From assembly GCF_047302425.1 (NCBI RefSeq), contig NZ_CP154855.1, positions 806,001 to 870,000 of the forward strand: a stretch of 64,000 nt of DNA. The letters are read 5' to 3'. A program made the translations under genes and the position numbers. Shown piece after piece: positions 42,897-49,909 of this stretch (its first letter is position 1; every line of letters begins with the position of its first letter). Source of the DNA: Oceanitalea sp047302425 (GTDB lineage Bacteria > Actinomycetota > Actinomycetes > Actinomycetales > Actinomycetaceae). The notes under the pieces were generated by a model that made no database searches, was not told the origin of the DNA, and was given only the letters and a program-made list of their open reading frames with translations.

Positions 42897-43364
42897 ATGA
42901 CAGAGCCAGCAGAGGACACCCCCGCCACCAGCCCGGACCCGGAGCTTCCCGGGGAGGGTGACAGCAACCAGCTCAACAAGGAGGACACCCTCGAGCCGCG
43001 CGGCGTCGACGACCTCCTCGACGAGTGGCAGCAGCCCCTCGACCGTGACCCGTTGCGCGGGAAGAACCTCACCCAGGCCGAGCAGATCGAGGGCGACACC
43101 ATCGCCGAGCGCATCGACCAGGAGGAGCCGGAGGTGTGGGAGGAGCCGCAGTCGCCCGACCCGCACCGCGAGGCGGACCGCGCCGGACGCATCGAGGCGG
43201 TCTCCGAGGAGGCCGTGGGCCCGCTGGGGGAGCGGGAGCAGGATGTCATGGCCGAGGACGTCGGGGTCGCCGGCGGCGCCGCCTCCGCCGAGGAGTCCGC
43301 GATGCGCATCCGCGAGGAGGACGACCCCATCGGACTGACCGGTGAGGGCGGCACGCCCGGCTGA
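42897..43364 (+). CDS. Acidic hypothetical protein, DUF5709-like
   Basis: 155 residues from ATG 42897. It is strongly acidic and apparently disordered at the N-terminus. LEPRGVDDLLDEWQQPLDRDPLRGKNLTQAEQIEGDTIAERIDQEEPEVW, followed by DREADRAGRIEA-type and MRIREEDDP segments, resembles the actinobacterial DUF5709 family. There are no membrane segments or catalytic motifs. Such proteins often sit between truA and rplM in Micrococcales; the function is unknown. Confidence 0.75.
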   Translation: MTEPAEDTPATSPDPELPGEGDSNQLNKEDTLEPRGVDDLLDEWQQPLDRDPLRGKNLTQAEQIEGDTIAERIDQEEPEVWEEPQSPDPHREADRAGRIEAVSEEAVGPLGEREQDVMAEDVGVAGGAASAEESAMRIREEDDPIGLTGEGGTPG

Positions 43365-43404
43365 CCCGCGTGTCACGTCTCACTGAGGCCGCCGCCCACC
43401 GCCT

Positions 43405-43434
43405 TTGACCCAGCGCGGAGGGCGGCGGTACTCT
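43405..43434 (+). promoter_or_regulatory. Sigma-70-type promoter of rplM-rpsI
   Basis: TTGACC (43405-43410) and TACTCT (43429-43434) with an 18-bp spacer. Transcription would begin near 43441, leaving a leader of about 147 nt before rplM, long enough for an L13 autoregulatory structure. Confidence 0.65.
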
Positions 43435-43587
43435 TTGATGTCGTTGTGCATCCCTATGCGCTCCCCGGTGCTTCCCACTCGCCGGCGCAGCGGCGCGGAT
43501 GCGCGCAACGAGCACCACTTGACCATGGACGGCCTGTGCGCCACGCGCACGACGCCGCCCGACGACAGAGAAACGAAGGCTACGCCC

Positions 43588-44031
43588 GTGCGCACGTACA
43601 CACCGAAGCCCGGCGACGTCGAGAAGAACTGGTACGTCATCGACGCTACCGACGTCGTCCTCGGCCGACTGGCGACCCACGTCGCCACCCTGCTCCGTGG
43701 GAAGCACAAGCCGAGCTTCGCACCGCACGTCGACAACGGTGACTTCGTCATCGTCATCAACGCGGAGAAGGTCGCCCTCACCGGCAGCAAGCTCGACGAC
43801 AAGATGGCCTACCGCCACTCCGGTTACCCGGGCGGCCTCAAGGCCACGAGCTACGCCCAGCTCCTCGAGCGCTTCCCCGAGCGCGCGATCGAGAAGGCCG
43901 TCCGCGGCATGGTGCCGAAGACGACCCTCGGGCGTGAGCAGCTGAAGAAGCTCAAGGTCTACGCCGGCCCCGAGCACCCCCACGCCGCGCAGCAGCCGCA
44001 GGCCTTCGAGATCACCCAGGTTGCCCAGTAG
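43588..44031 (+). CDS. rplM: 50S ribosomal protein L13
   Basis: 147 residues from GTG 43588, the family's usual length; longer in-frame sequence upstream is leader RNA. VRTYTPKPGDVEKNWYVIDATDVVLGRLATHVATLLRGKHKPSFAPHVDNGDFVIVINAEKVALTGSKLDDKMAYRHSGYPGGLK is diagnostic. It is an early assembly protein of the 50S subunit, co-transcribed with rpsI 44 bp downstream. Confidence 0.98.
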   Translation: MRTYTPKPGDVEKNWYVIDATDVVLGRLATHVATLLRGKHKPSFAPHVDNGDFVIVINAEKVALTGSKLDDKMAYRHSGYPGGLKATSYAQLLERFPERAIEKAVRGMVPKTTLGREQLKKLKVYAGPEHPHAAQQPQAFEITQVAQ

Positions 44032-44075
44032 TCCGCAAGGACGCGGCACCCTCTCACCAGGACACGAGGAGAACT

Positions 44076-44567
44076 GTGGCTGAGACCACTCCCGAGATCG
44101 AGCTGGACGACGAGAACGTCCCCAGCAGCTACACCACCGAGACCGACGCGCCCGCCGCGGGCGCCGGTCAGAGCCTCACCGCACCGGGCCAGGCGCTGGG
44201 TCGCCGCAAGGAAGCGGTCGCGCGCGTCCGCCTCGTGCCCGGCACGGGCCAGTGGACCATCAACGGTCGCTCGCTCGAGGACTACTTCCCGAACAAGCTC
44301 CACCAGCAGCTCGTGAGCTCCCCGTTCACGCTGCTCGACATCGAGGGCCGCTTCGACGTCATCGCCCGCATCCACGGCGGCGGCATCTCCGGCCAGGCCG
44401 GTGCGCTGCGCCTGGGCGTGGCCCGTGCGCTCAACGAGATCGACGCCGAGTCGAACCGTCCGGCGCTCAAGAAGGCCGGGTTCCTCACCCGCGACGCTCG
44501 CGCCGTCGAGCGCAAGAAGGCCGGCCTCAAGAAGGCCCGCAAGGCCCCGCAGTACTCCAAGCGCTGA
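44076..44567 (+). CDS. rpsI: 30S ribosomal protein S9
   Basis: 163 residues from GTG 44076 with GAGGAGA upstream. The first ~40 residues are an acidic extension typical of actinobacterial S9. The core GRRKEAVARVRLVPGTGQWTINGRSLEDYFPNKLHQQLVSSPF and the C-terminal KKAGLKKARKAPQYSKR, whose final Arg-containing tail reaches the P-site tRNA, are intact. A strong terminator follows. Confidence 0.98.
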   Translation: MAETTPEIELDDENVPSSYTTETDAPAAGAGQSLTAPGQALGRRKEAVARVRLVPGTGQWTINGRSLEDYFPNKLHQQLVSSPFTLLDIEGRFDVIARIHGGGISGQAGALRLGVARALNEIDAESNRPALKKAGFLTRDARAVERKKAGLKKARKAPQYSKR

Positions 44568-44580
44568 TCCAGCGCTTGTC

Positions 44581-44612
44581 CGAACGGCCCCGTCACTCGA
44601 CGGGGCCGTTCG
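44581..44612 (+). terminator. Terminator after rpsI
   Basis: CGAACGGCCCCGTC (44581-44594), loop ACTC, GACGGGGCCGTTCG (44599-44612): a perfect 14-bp stem followed by TCGTT. Confidence 0.9.
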
Positions 44613-44721
44613 TCGTTCCGACGTCGCCCACGTCACCTGCCCAGCGGGTGGCGCACGGGGTTGGCTCTGGCACCATGGTGCGGGGCCCGTGGCCCCCTGG
44701 CCTCGAGACGAAGGACTTCCC

Positions 44722-46080
44722 ATGCCCCGACTGTTCGGAACCGACGGTGTGCGCGGACTCGCCAACCGGGACATCTCCGCGGAGCTCGCGCTCGGCCTCG
44801 GCGCCGCAGCGGCCCGGGTCCTCACCGCCACCGCCGGCGCGGAGGGGCGCCGCCCGCGGGCCGTCATCGGGCGCGACACCCGCATCTCGGGCGACTTCCT
44901 CTCCGCCGCGCTGGCCGCCGGGCTCACGAGCGCGGGCGTCGACGTCGTCGAGGTCGGTGTGCTGCCCACCCCGGGCGTGGCCCACCTGACGGCGACGACG
45001 GACGTCGACCTCGGCGTCGTCATCTCCGCCTCGCATAACCCCATGCCCGACAACGGCATCAAGTTCTTCGCCCACGGCGGGTTCAAGCTCGAGGACGCCA
45101 TCGAGGACGCCATCGAGGAGAGCCTGGGCGCCGCGTGGGACCGCCCGACCGGTGACGGCGTGGGCCGCATCGAGGAGAACGCGCGCGCCGCGGACCGGAC
45201 ATACATCGACCACCTCGTCGCCGCGGCGGGCCGGCCGCTCGAGGGCCTGCGCATCGCCATCGACTGCGCCAACGGCGCCGCCAGCGACATCGCCCCGCTC
45301 GCGCTGCGGGAGGCGGGTGCCGACGTCGTCGTCATCAACGCCTCCCCGGACGGCCGCAACATCAACGACGACTGCGGCTCCACCCACCCCGAGCAGCTCC
45401 AGGCCGTCACGGTCGCCTCCGGCGCCGCCATGGGCGTGGCCTTCGACGGCGACGCCGACCGCTGCATCGCGGTCGACCACACCGGCACCATCGTCGACGG
45501 CGACCAGATCATGGGCGTCCTCGCCACCGCGTTCAAGGAGCAGGGCCGCCTCGCCGAGGACACCCTCGTCGTCACCGTGATGAGCAACCTCGGGCTCATC
45601 CTCGCCATGCGCGAGGCCGGGATCCGCACCGTCCAGACGGCCGTCGGGGACCGCTACGTCCTCGAGGCGATGCGGGCCGGCGGCTTCAGCCTCGGCGGCG
45701 AGCAGTCCGGCCACATCATCGCCTCCGACCACGCCACCACCGGCGACGGCCTCCTCACCGCGCTGCTCCTCGCCGCGCGAGTGGTGGAGACGGGCCGCTC
45801 GCTCGCGGACCTCGGCTCGGTCGTCACGCGCCTGCCGCAGACCCTCGTCAACGTCCCGGACGTTGACAAGGGCCGCGCCGGCACCGACGAGGGCCTGCGC
45901 GACGCCGTCGTCGCCGCCGAGCAGCGGCTGGGAGACACGGGCCGCGTCCTCCTGCGTCCCTCGGGGACCGAGGCGCTCGTGCGCGTCATGGTCGAGGCCG
46001 CCACGCAGGAGGAGGCCGACGACGTCGCCGGGGAGCTCGCCGACGTCGTCCGCACGCGTCTCGCGCTCGCCCGACCCTGA
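44722..46080 (+). CDS. glmM: Phosphoglucosamine mutase
   Basis: 452 residues from ATG 44722 with AAGGA upstream. MPRLFGTDGVRGLANRDIS, the phosphoserine loop VVISASHNPMPDNGIKFF (S104), the metal loop GVAFDGDADRCIAVD and the sugar loop GGEQSGHII are all present, with LRPSGTEALVRVMVEA at the C-terminus. It converts glucosamine-6-phosphate to glucosamine-1-phosphate for UDP-GlcNAc, working with GlmS (52621), and so feeds peptidoglycan and surface-polymer synthesis. Lasso locus 2 separates it from coaA/glmS. Confidence 0.97.
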   Translation: MPRLFGTDGVRGLANRDISAELALGLGAAAARVLTATAGAEGRRPRAVIGRDTRISGDFLSAALAAGLTSAGVDVVEVGVLPTPGVAHLTATTDVDLGVVISASHNPMPDNGIKFFAHGGFKLEDAIEDAIEESLGAAWDRPTGDGVGRIEENARAADRTYIDHLVAAAGRPLEGLRIAIDCANGAASDIAPLALREAGADVVVINASPDGRNINDDCGSTHPEQLQAVTVASGAAMGVAFDGDADRCIAVDHTGTIVDGDQIMGVLATAFKEQGRLAEDTLVVTVMSNLGLILAMREAGIRTVQTAVGDRYVLEAMRAGGFSLGGEQSGHIIASDHATTGDGLLTALLLAARVVETGRSLADLGSVVTRLPQTLVNVPDVDKGRAGTDEGLRDAVVAAEQRLGDTGRVLLRPSGTEALVRVMVEAATQEEADDVAGELADVVRTRLALARP

Positions 46081-46158
46081 GGCCCGTTCAGAGGCATCCC
46101 CGATGACACCGGGGTGCCCGGCAGGGTTCAATGGACCGGTGACACGAACCGGTGCCCG

Positions 46159-46881
46159 ATGACGGAGGCCATGGCTGCGATCGAGTCGTGGGTCCTCGGC
46201 ATGGCCGACTCCCCGTGGCTGCTCGTCGCGGTCCTCGCCCTGGCCACCATCGACGGGTTCTTCCCGCCGGTGCCGAGCGAGTCGATCGTCATCGGCGTCG
46301 CGGTGCTCGCGATGACGGGCGACGGGCCCAACCTGTGGCTGCTCATCCTCGTCGCGGCGGTGGGTGCCTTCACCGGGGACCTCATCGCGTACACGATCGG
46401 CAGCAAGGTGCCCATCGACCGGCTACGCATCTTCCAGGGCAAGAGGGGCAAGGCGAGTCTCGCGTGGGCCCGGCGCGCGCTGGCCCAGCGCGGCACCGTG
46501 CTCATCCTCTCCGCCCGCTTCGTCCCGATCGGCCGCGTGGCGGTCAACATGACGGCCGGTGCGGTCCGCTTCCCGCGGCCCCGGTTCATCCTCATCGCCG
46601 CGATCGCGGCGATCGTGTGGGGCGGGTACTCCACCGTGCTCGGCATCGGTGCGGGCGTGTTCCTCCACGACCACCCGCTCGTGGCCATCGCCGTCGGGGT
46701 CACCGGCGGCGTGCTCATCGGCTTCGTCGTCGACGCGGTCCTCCGGTGGGTGCACCGGCGCTTCGGCAGCAAGCTGCCCGAGAGCCTGGAGGTCCTCGCC
46801 CCGGACTACGTGGCCCCGACGGAGTGCGACGCCACCGAGGACCGCAGCAGCTGTGACGAGCGGACCAGCACCCCGGGCTGA
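46159..46881 (+). CDS. DedA/SNARE-associated family membrane protein
   Basis: 240 residues from ATG 46159 (ATG 46171 is possible, but its GGAGG would be only 2 bases away). Four to six transmembrane segments are visible. FFPPVPSESIVIGVAVLAM, GAFTGDLIAYTIGSKV and ILSARFVPIGRVAVNMTAGAVRFPRPRFIL are the conserved DedA blocks, including the F.R..P..R motif. Known DedA proteins flip undecaprenyl phosphate or phospholipids, which would aid cell-wall and polysaccharide synthesis; the specific substrate is unknown. A promoter region for lasso locus 2 follows. Confidence 0.88.
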   Translation: MTEAMAAIESWVLGMADSPWLLVAVLALATIDGFFPPVPSESIVIGVAVLAMTGDGPNLWLLILVAAVGAFTGDLIAYTIGSKVPIDRLRIFQGKRGKASLAWARRALAQRGTVLILSARFVPIGRVAVNMTAGAVRFPRPRFILIAAIAAIVWGGYSTVLGIGAGVFLHDHPLVAIAVGVTGGVLIGFVVDAVLRWVHRRFGSKLPESLEVLAPDYVAPTECDATEDRSSCDERTSTPG

Positions 46882-46924
46882 CGGTACGGAGCCTCACGGT
46901 CGGGTGGCTCGTCCACCCCGGAGC

Positions 46925-46953
46925 TCACCCCCTGCAGGCGAGTGATTCACCCC
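46925..46953 (+). promoter_or_regulatory. TCACCCC direct-repeat site F (upstream of lasso precursor 2)
   Basis: CTCACCCC (TCA 46925) and TTCACCCC (TCA 46947) are exactly 22 bp apart, followed by GTGACCC at 46957. They lie upstream of a TAACTT (46987-46992) that may be the -10. This is the cleanest two-turn copy of the motif. Confidence 0.45.
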
Positions 46954-46986
46954 TTCGTGACCCGCGGCGGGCAGTCGTTGCTGCGC

Positions 46987-46992
46987 TAACTT
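46987..46992 (+). promoter_or_regulatory. Candidate -10 (TAACTT) of lasso precursor 2
   Basis: TAACTT with T at the sixth position, about 65 bp before the precursor ATG. There is no consensus -35, consistent with activator dependence. An alternative reads the overlapping TTGACG (46991-46996) as a -35 with a poor -10. Confidence 0.35.
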
Positions 46993-47056
46993 GACGAGCG
47001 CCGCACTTCTTCCATTGGCGGAGCAGCACCTCCACTCATCACGAAGGGACACACCC

Positions 47057-47200
47057 ATGTACGCACCACCGCGCATCACCGAGGTCGGCTCGATGCCCGA
47101 GCTCACGCTCGCCCAGGGCCTCCACGGGAACGACGACAAGTTCCTCTTCTTCACCTGGGGCACCGACCCCAAGCCGGGGAACCCGCCGGTCGGCTCCTGA
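47057..47200 (+). CDS. Lasso peptide precursor 2
   Basis: 47 residues from ATG 47057 with GAAGGGA 7 bases upstream. The leader matches precursor 1 (MY.PPRITEVG, Thr17 at -2) with Y2, P5, I7, G11. Cleavage after Leu18 gives a 29-residue core starting AQGLHGNDD: Ala1 as in paeninodin, Asp9 aligned with Asp9 of precursor 1, and Asp8 as an alternative ring acceptor. The tail is aromatic (FLFFTW) and ends PKPGNPPVGS, so Ser is the last residue, the position phosphorylated by paeninodin-type kinases. It heads an operon with cyclase, protease and kinase. Confidence 0.87.
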   Translation: MYAPPRITEVGSMPELTLAQGLHGNDDKFLFFTWGTDPKPGNPPVGS

Positions 47201-47210
47201 GGTACAGGGT

Positions 47211-47243
47211 TGAGGGAGGGGCCGGGCTGCGGCCCCTCCCTCA
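47211..47243 (+). terminator. Hairpin between lasso precursor 2 and its cyclase (attenuator-like)
   Basis: TGAGGGAGGGGCC (47211-47223), loop of 7, GGCCCCTCCCTCA (47231-47243): a perfect 13-bp stem in the 92-bp spacer. It mirrors the hairpin after precursor 1 at 38760. Confidence 0.78.
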
Positions 47244-47292
47244 GCCATGGTCGACGCGCGACGCGCACCGGGCGGCAGGGCAGGAGAGAGCA

Positions 47293-48489
47293 GTGCTGAC
47301 GACACGATGCACCGGGTACCTGAGGCTCAGTCCCCTCGAGGTCGCCATGGGGCTGCCGACGACGGCGTCGGCGGAAGCCCTGCCGCAGCCGGAGATCCCG
47401 CCGCCGACGAGCGGCGCGCGGGGTGTGCTGCGAGAGGTGCTCGGGCAGACCCTCGAGGCGGGGCCGGTGTTCGTCGCCTTCTCCGGGGGACGGGACTCCT
47501 CCGCGGTGCTCGCCGTGGCTGTCTCCGTGGCACGGGAGCGCGGGACCGCGCTCCCGGTGCCGGTGACGTACCGCTACCCGGGGGACGGGGACGCCGACGA
47601 GAACGAGTGGCAGGACATGGTCCTCCGCCACCTCGGCGTGACCGAGCACGTGGTCATCGACATCACCGACCAGCAGCGGATCCTCGGCCCCTCCGCACGG
47701 GAGAGCATGGCCACCCGCGGCCTGGTCTGGCCCGCCTCGGTGAACATCGACCACGAGATGCTCAGCCGGGTACGCGGTGGCGTGCTCCTCACCGGGGAGG
47801 GCGGTGACGAGCTCTTCAGCGGCCGGCGCTCGGCGCCACTCGCGCGGCTGCGACGCACCGTGCGCCGCCGGCACCGGCCGCGTCCGGGCGATGTCCGCGC
47901 GGCCGTGCGCACGCTCCTGCCCCAGGGCGCTGCCCTGCGCACCGAGGCCGAGCGGGTGCAGGGCACGACGGCGCCGTGGCTGCGGGGGCACGCCCGGGAG
48001 GAGTTCGTCGCCACCGTCCGTGACCACCAGTCCGAGCCGGTCCGCTGGGACCGGTCGATCCGGGTCGCCGCCGCGCGACCCCTGGCGCGTGCGGTCTACC
48101 ACAACCTCGACCTCGTGGCCCGGGACTACGACGTCCGGCTCGTCCACCCCCTGCTCGAGCCCGCCTTCGTCAGCGCCTGGATCGGCGACGGCGGCCGCCT
48201 GGGTGTCACCGGGCGCACCGCGGCGATGCGGCAGCTGTTCGACGACGTCCTCCCCGAGCCGGTCCTCGGGCGGTCGAGCAAGGCGTTCTTCAACGCCTCA
48301 CGCTTCGGTGCGGGTGAGCGGGACTTCGCGCGACGCTGGGACGGGCGAGGACTTGAGCTCGAGCACATCGACCCCGACACCCTGCGCGAGACGTGGCTGC
48401 ACGCCGAGCTCATCGGCCGCAGCGACATCCCCCTCATGGCCGCCTGGATGGCCAGCCAGGGCCTCCCGCTGGAAGGGCCCCGGCCATGA
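47293..48489 (+). CDS. Lasso peptide macrolactam synthetase / cyclase (asparagine-synthase-like, locus 2)
   Basis: 398 residues from GTG 47293 with GGAGAG upstream. It is a short form like the locus-1 cyclase: ATP loop VAFSGGRDSSAVLAV (S64), canonical GEGGDE at 168-173, and GRSSKAFFNASRFGAGERDFARRWDG near the C-terminus. It should form the isopeptide ring of precursor 2 in the cytoplasm at the expense of ATP. Its stop overlaps the protease start in ATGA. Confidence 0.92.
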   Translation: MLTTRCTGYLRLSPLEVAMGLPTTASAEALPQPEIPPPTSGARGVLREVLGQTLEAGPVFVAFSGGRDSSAVLAVAVSVARERGTALPVPVTYRYPGDGDADENEWQDMVLRHLGVTEHVVIDITDQQRILGPSARESMATRGLVWPASVNIDHEMLSRVRGGVLLTGEGGDELFSGRRSAPLARLRRTVRRRHRPRPGDVRAAVRTLLPQGAALRTEAERVQGTTAPWLRGHAREEFVATVRDHQSEPVRWDRSIRVAAARPLARAVYHNLDLVARDYDVRLVHPLLEPAFVSAWIGDGGRLGVTGRTAAMRQLFDDVLPEPVLGRSSKAFFNASRFGAGERDFARRWDGRGLELEHIDPDTLRETWLHAELIGRSDIPLMAAWMASQGLPLEGPRP

Positions 48490-48941
48490 TCTCGGTGGGC
48501 GGCATCCTCAGGAGCTGGAAGCCACGGGACTACGCCGCGGTGCTCAGGGCGGTCCTCACCCAGGCCCGCATCGAGTGGGCGCTGCACCGCCGCCCGCTTC
48601 CCGAGCTCGCGGCCGCCGTCGGCGTACCGCTCCTCACCGGGCCTGGTGCCGCCGCGACGGAGCGGTTCACCGAGCGGCTCACGGGTGAGGAGCGGCGGGC
48701 GCTGCGTGCGGTGCGCCGGGTGCTCCGGCACTGGCCGTGGGGCAACACGTGCCTGAGGCGGGCGCTGGGCATCGGTCACGTCCTGCGCCACCGCGCGCCG
48801 GCGTTGCGTGTCGGTGTGACGAAGCAGGACGGCGCGGTGAAGGCGCACGCCTGGCTGGAGATCGACGGACGGTCCCTCGACCCCGACGCGCCGGCAACCT
48901 ATCTGAGCCTGGTCGAGCCCCGACGCGGAGGAGTGGTGTGA
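48486..48941 (+). CDS. Lasso peptide leader protease B2 (transglutaminase-like, PF13471)
   Basis: 151 residues from ATG 48486. WPWGNTCLRRALGIGHVLRHRAPALRVGVTKQDGAVKAHAWLEIDGRSLDP carries the Cys89-His121-Asp127 triad of the Transglut_core3 family. B2 removes the leader after the Thr-x step once B1 has bound it. Locus 2 has no B1 and locus 1 has no B2, so this enzyme should work with the PqqD-like protein at 34449 and process both precursors. Its stop overlaps the kinase start by one base (TGATG). Confidence 0.92.
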   Translation: MISVGGILRSWKPRDYAAVLRAVLTQARIEWALHRRPLPELAAAVGVPLLTGPGAAATERFTERLTGEERRALRAVRRVLRHWPWGNTCLRRALGIGHVLRHRAPALRVGVTKQDGAVKAHAWLEIDGRSLDPDAPATYLSLVEPRRGGVV

Positions 48942-49894
48942 TGCTCGAGCTCTACGGACTTGTCGTCGCCAGTGACACGGAGCTCCACCAGGACCGCCCT
49001 GCGCCGCCCGGTGTCGCGCCCGACGTGACCGTCGTCAGGGGCCCCGCCATGGAGTGGACCGCGCAGCTCCCGCCCGGTGAGCTGATCCTCAGGTGTGACG
49101 GCGAGACGCGGACGGTCTACGCGTTCGCACGGCAGGACGACGGGTTCACGCTGCGCTTCTTCGGTGTCTGCGACGTCGTCGTCTCGCCCGCGCTCGACCG
49201 CATGGAGGTGCGGAGCGTCCGCGGGAGCGACGAGGACATGGCCTCGGTGCTCATCACCGGTGGCAGCCTCGCCTTCCAGCTCTACCAACGGGGCCACCTC
49301 GTGCTGCACTCCAGCGCCGTCGAGGTCGACGGCGCAGCGTGGGGTTTCGTGGGACGTGCGGGCATGGGGAAGTCGACGATGGCAGCGCTCCTGTGCAGCG
49401 AGGGGGGTGCGCTCATCACCGACGACGTGCTCCGCGTGGACGACGTGACGACGCGCCCGGTCGCCCGGCTCGGCGCGACGGAGCTGCGGCTGCGCAAGGG
49501 GGCGGACAGCCTCGTGCAGCGCTTCGACGGGGGAGCGCCGCAGGTGCGGCGCAGCGCCGACGACCGGGAGGTGCTCCGGCTCCGTGACGACGCCGCCGAC
49601 CACCTGGACCTCGACGTCCTCATCGTCCCCTTCCCCAGCCGCACGACGGACCGGGTGGAGGTGCGGCGACTCTCCGGCTCGGACGCCGTTCTCGCGCTCT
49701 CCGGCTTCCCCCGGCTCATCGGGTGGCGCGACCCCGAGGTGCTCAGCCGCCAGCTCGCGCTCACCGCTGCCCTCGCCGCCCGGGTGCCGGTCGTCGCGGC
49801 GAGCATCCCGTGGGGCCCGCCGTTCGCGGCCACCCTCGTCGAGCAGCTCAAGGACCGCGTCAGGGCGCTCCTGCCCAGCCCGGCGGCGCACTAG
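48941..49894 (+). CDS. HPr-kinase-like lasso peptide kinase (locus 2)
   Basis: 317 residues from ATG 48941 with GGAGGAG at 48927-48933. It has the same architecture as the locus-1 kinase: non-HPr N-terminal region (LYGLVVASDTELHQDRPAPPGVAPD), then VLHSSAVEVDGAAWGFVGRAGMGKSTMAALLCSEGGALITDDVLRVD with a P-loop at G138-T146 and metal-binding DD161-162. It is expected to phosphorylate the C-terminal Ser of precursor 2 (Ser47). It is the last gene of the operon; the convergent coaA ends 15 bp away. Confidence 0.88.
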   Translation: MLELYGLVVASDTELHQDRPAPPGVAPDVTVVRGPAMEWTAQLPPGELILRCDGETRTVYAFARQDDGFTLRFFGVCDVVVSPALDRMEVRSVRGSDEDMASVLITGGSLAFQLYQRGHLVLHSSAVEVDGAAWGFVGRAGMGKSTMAALLCSEGGALITDDVLRVDDVTTRPVARLGATELRLRKGADSLVQRFDGGAPQVRRSADDREVLRLRDDAADHLDLDVLIVPFPSRTTDRVEVRRLSGSDAVLALSGFPRLIGWRDPEVLSRQLALTAALAARVPVVAASIPWGPPFAATLVEQLKDRVRALLPSPAAH

Positions 49895-49909
49895 GCAGGG
49901 CCGTGTGCC

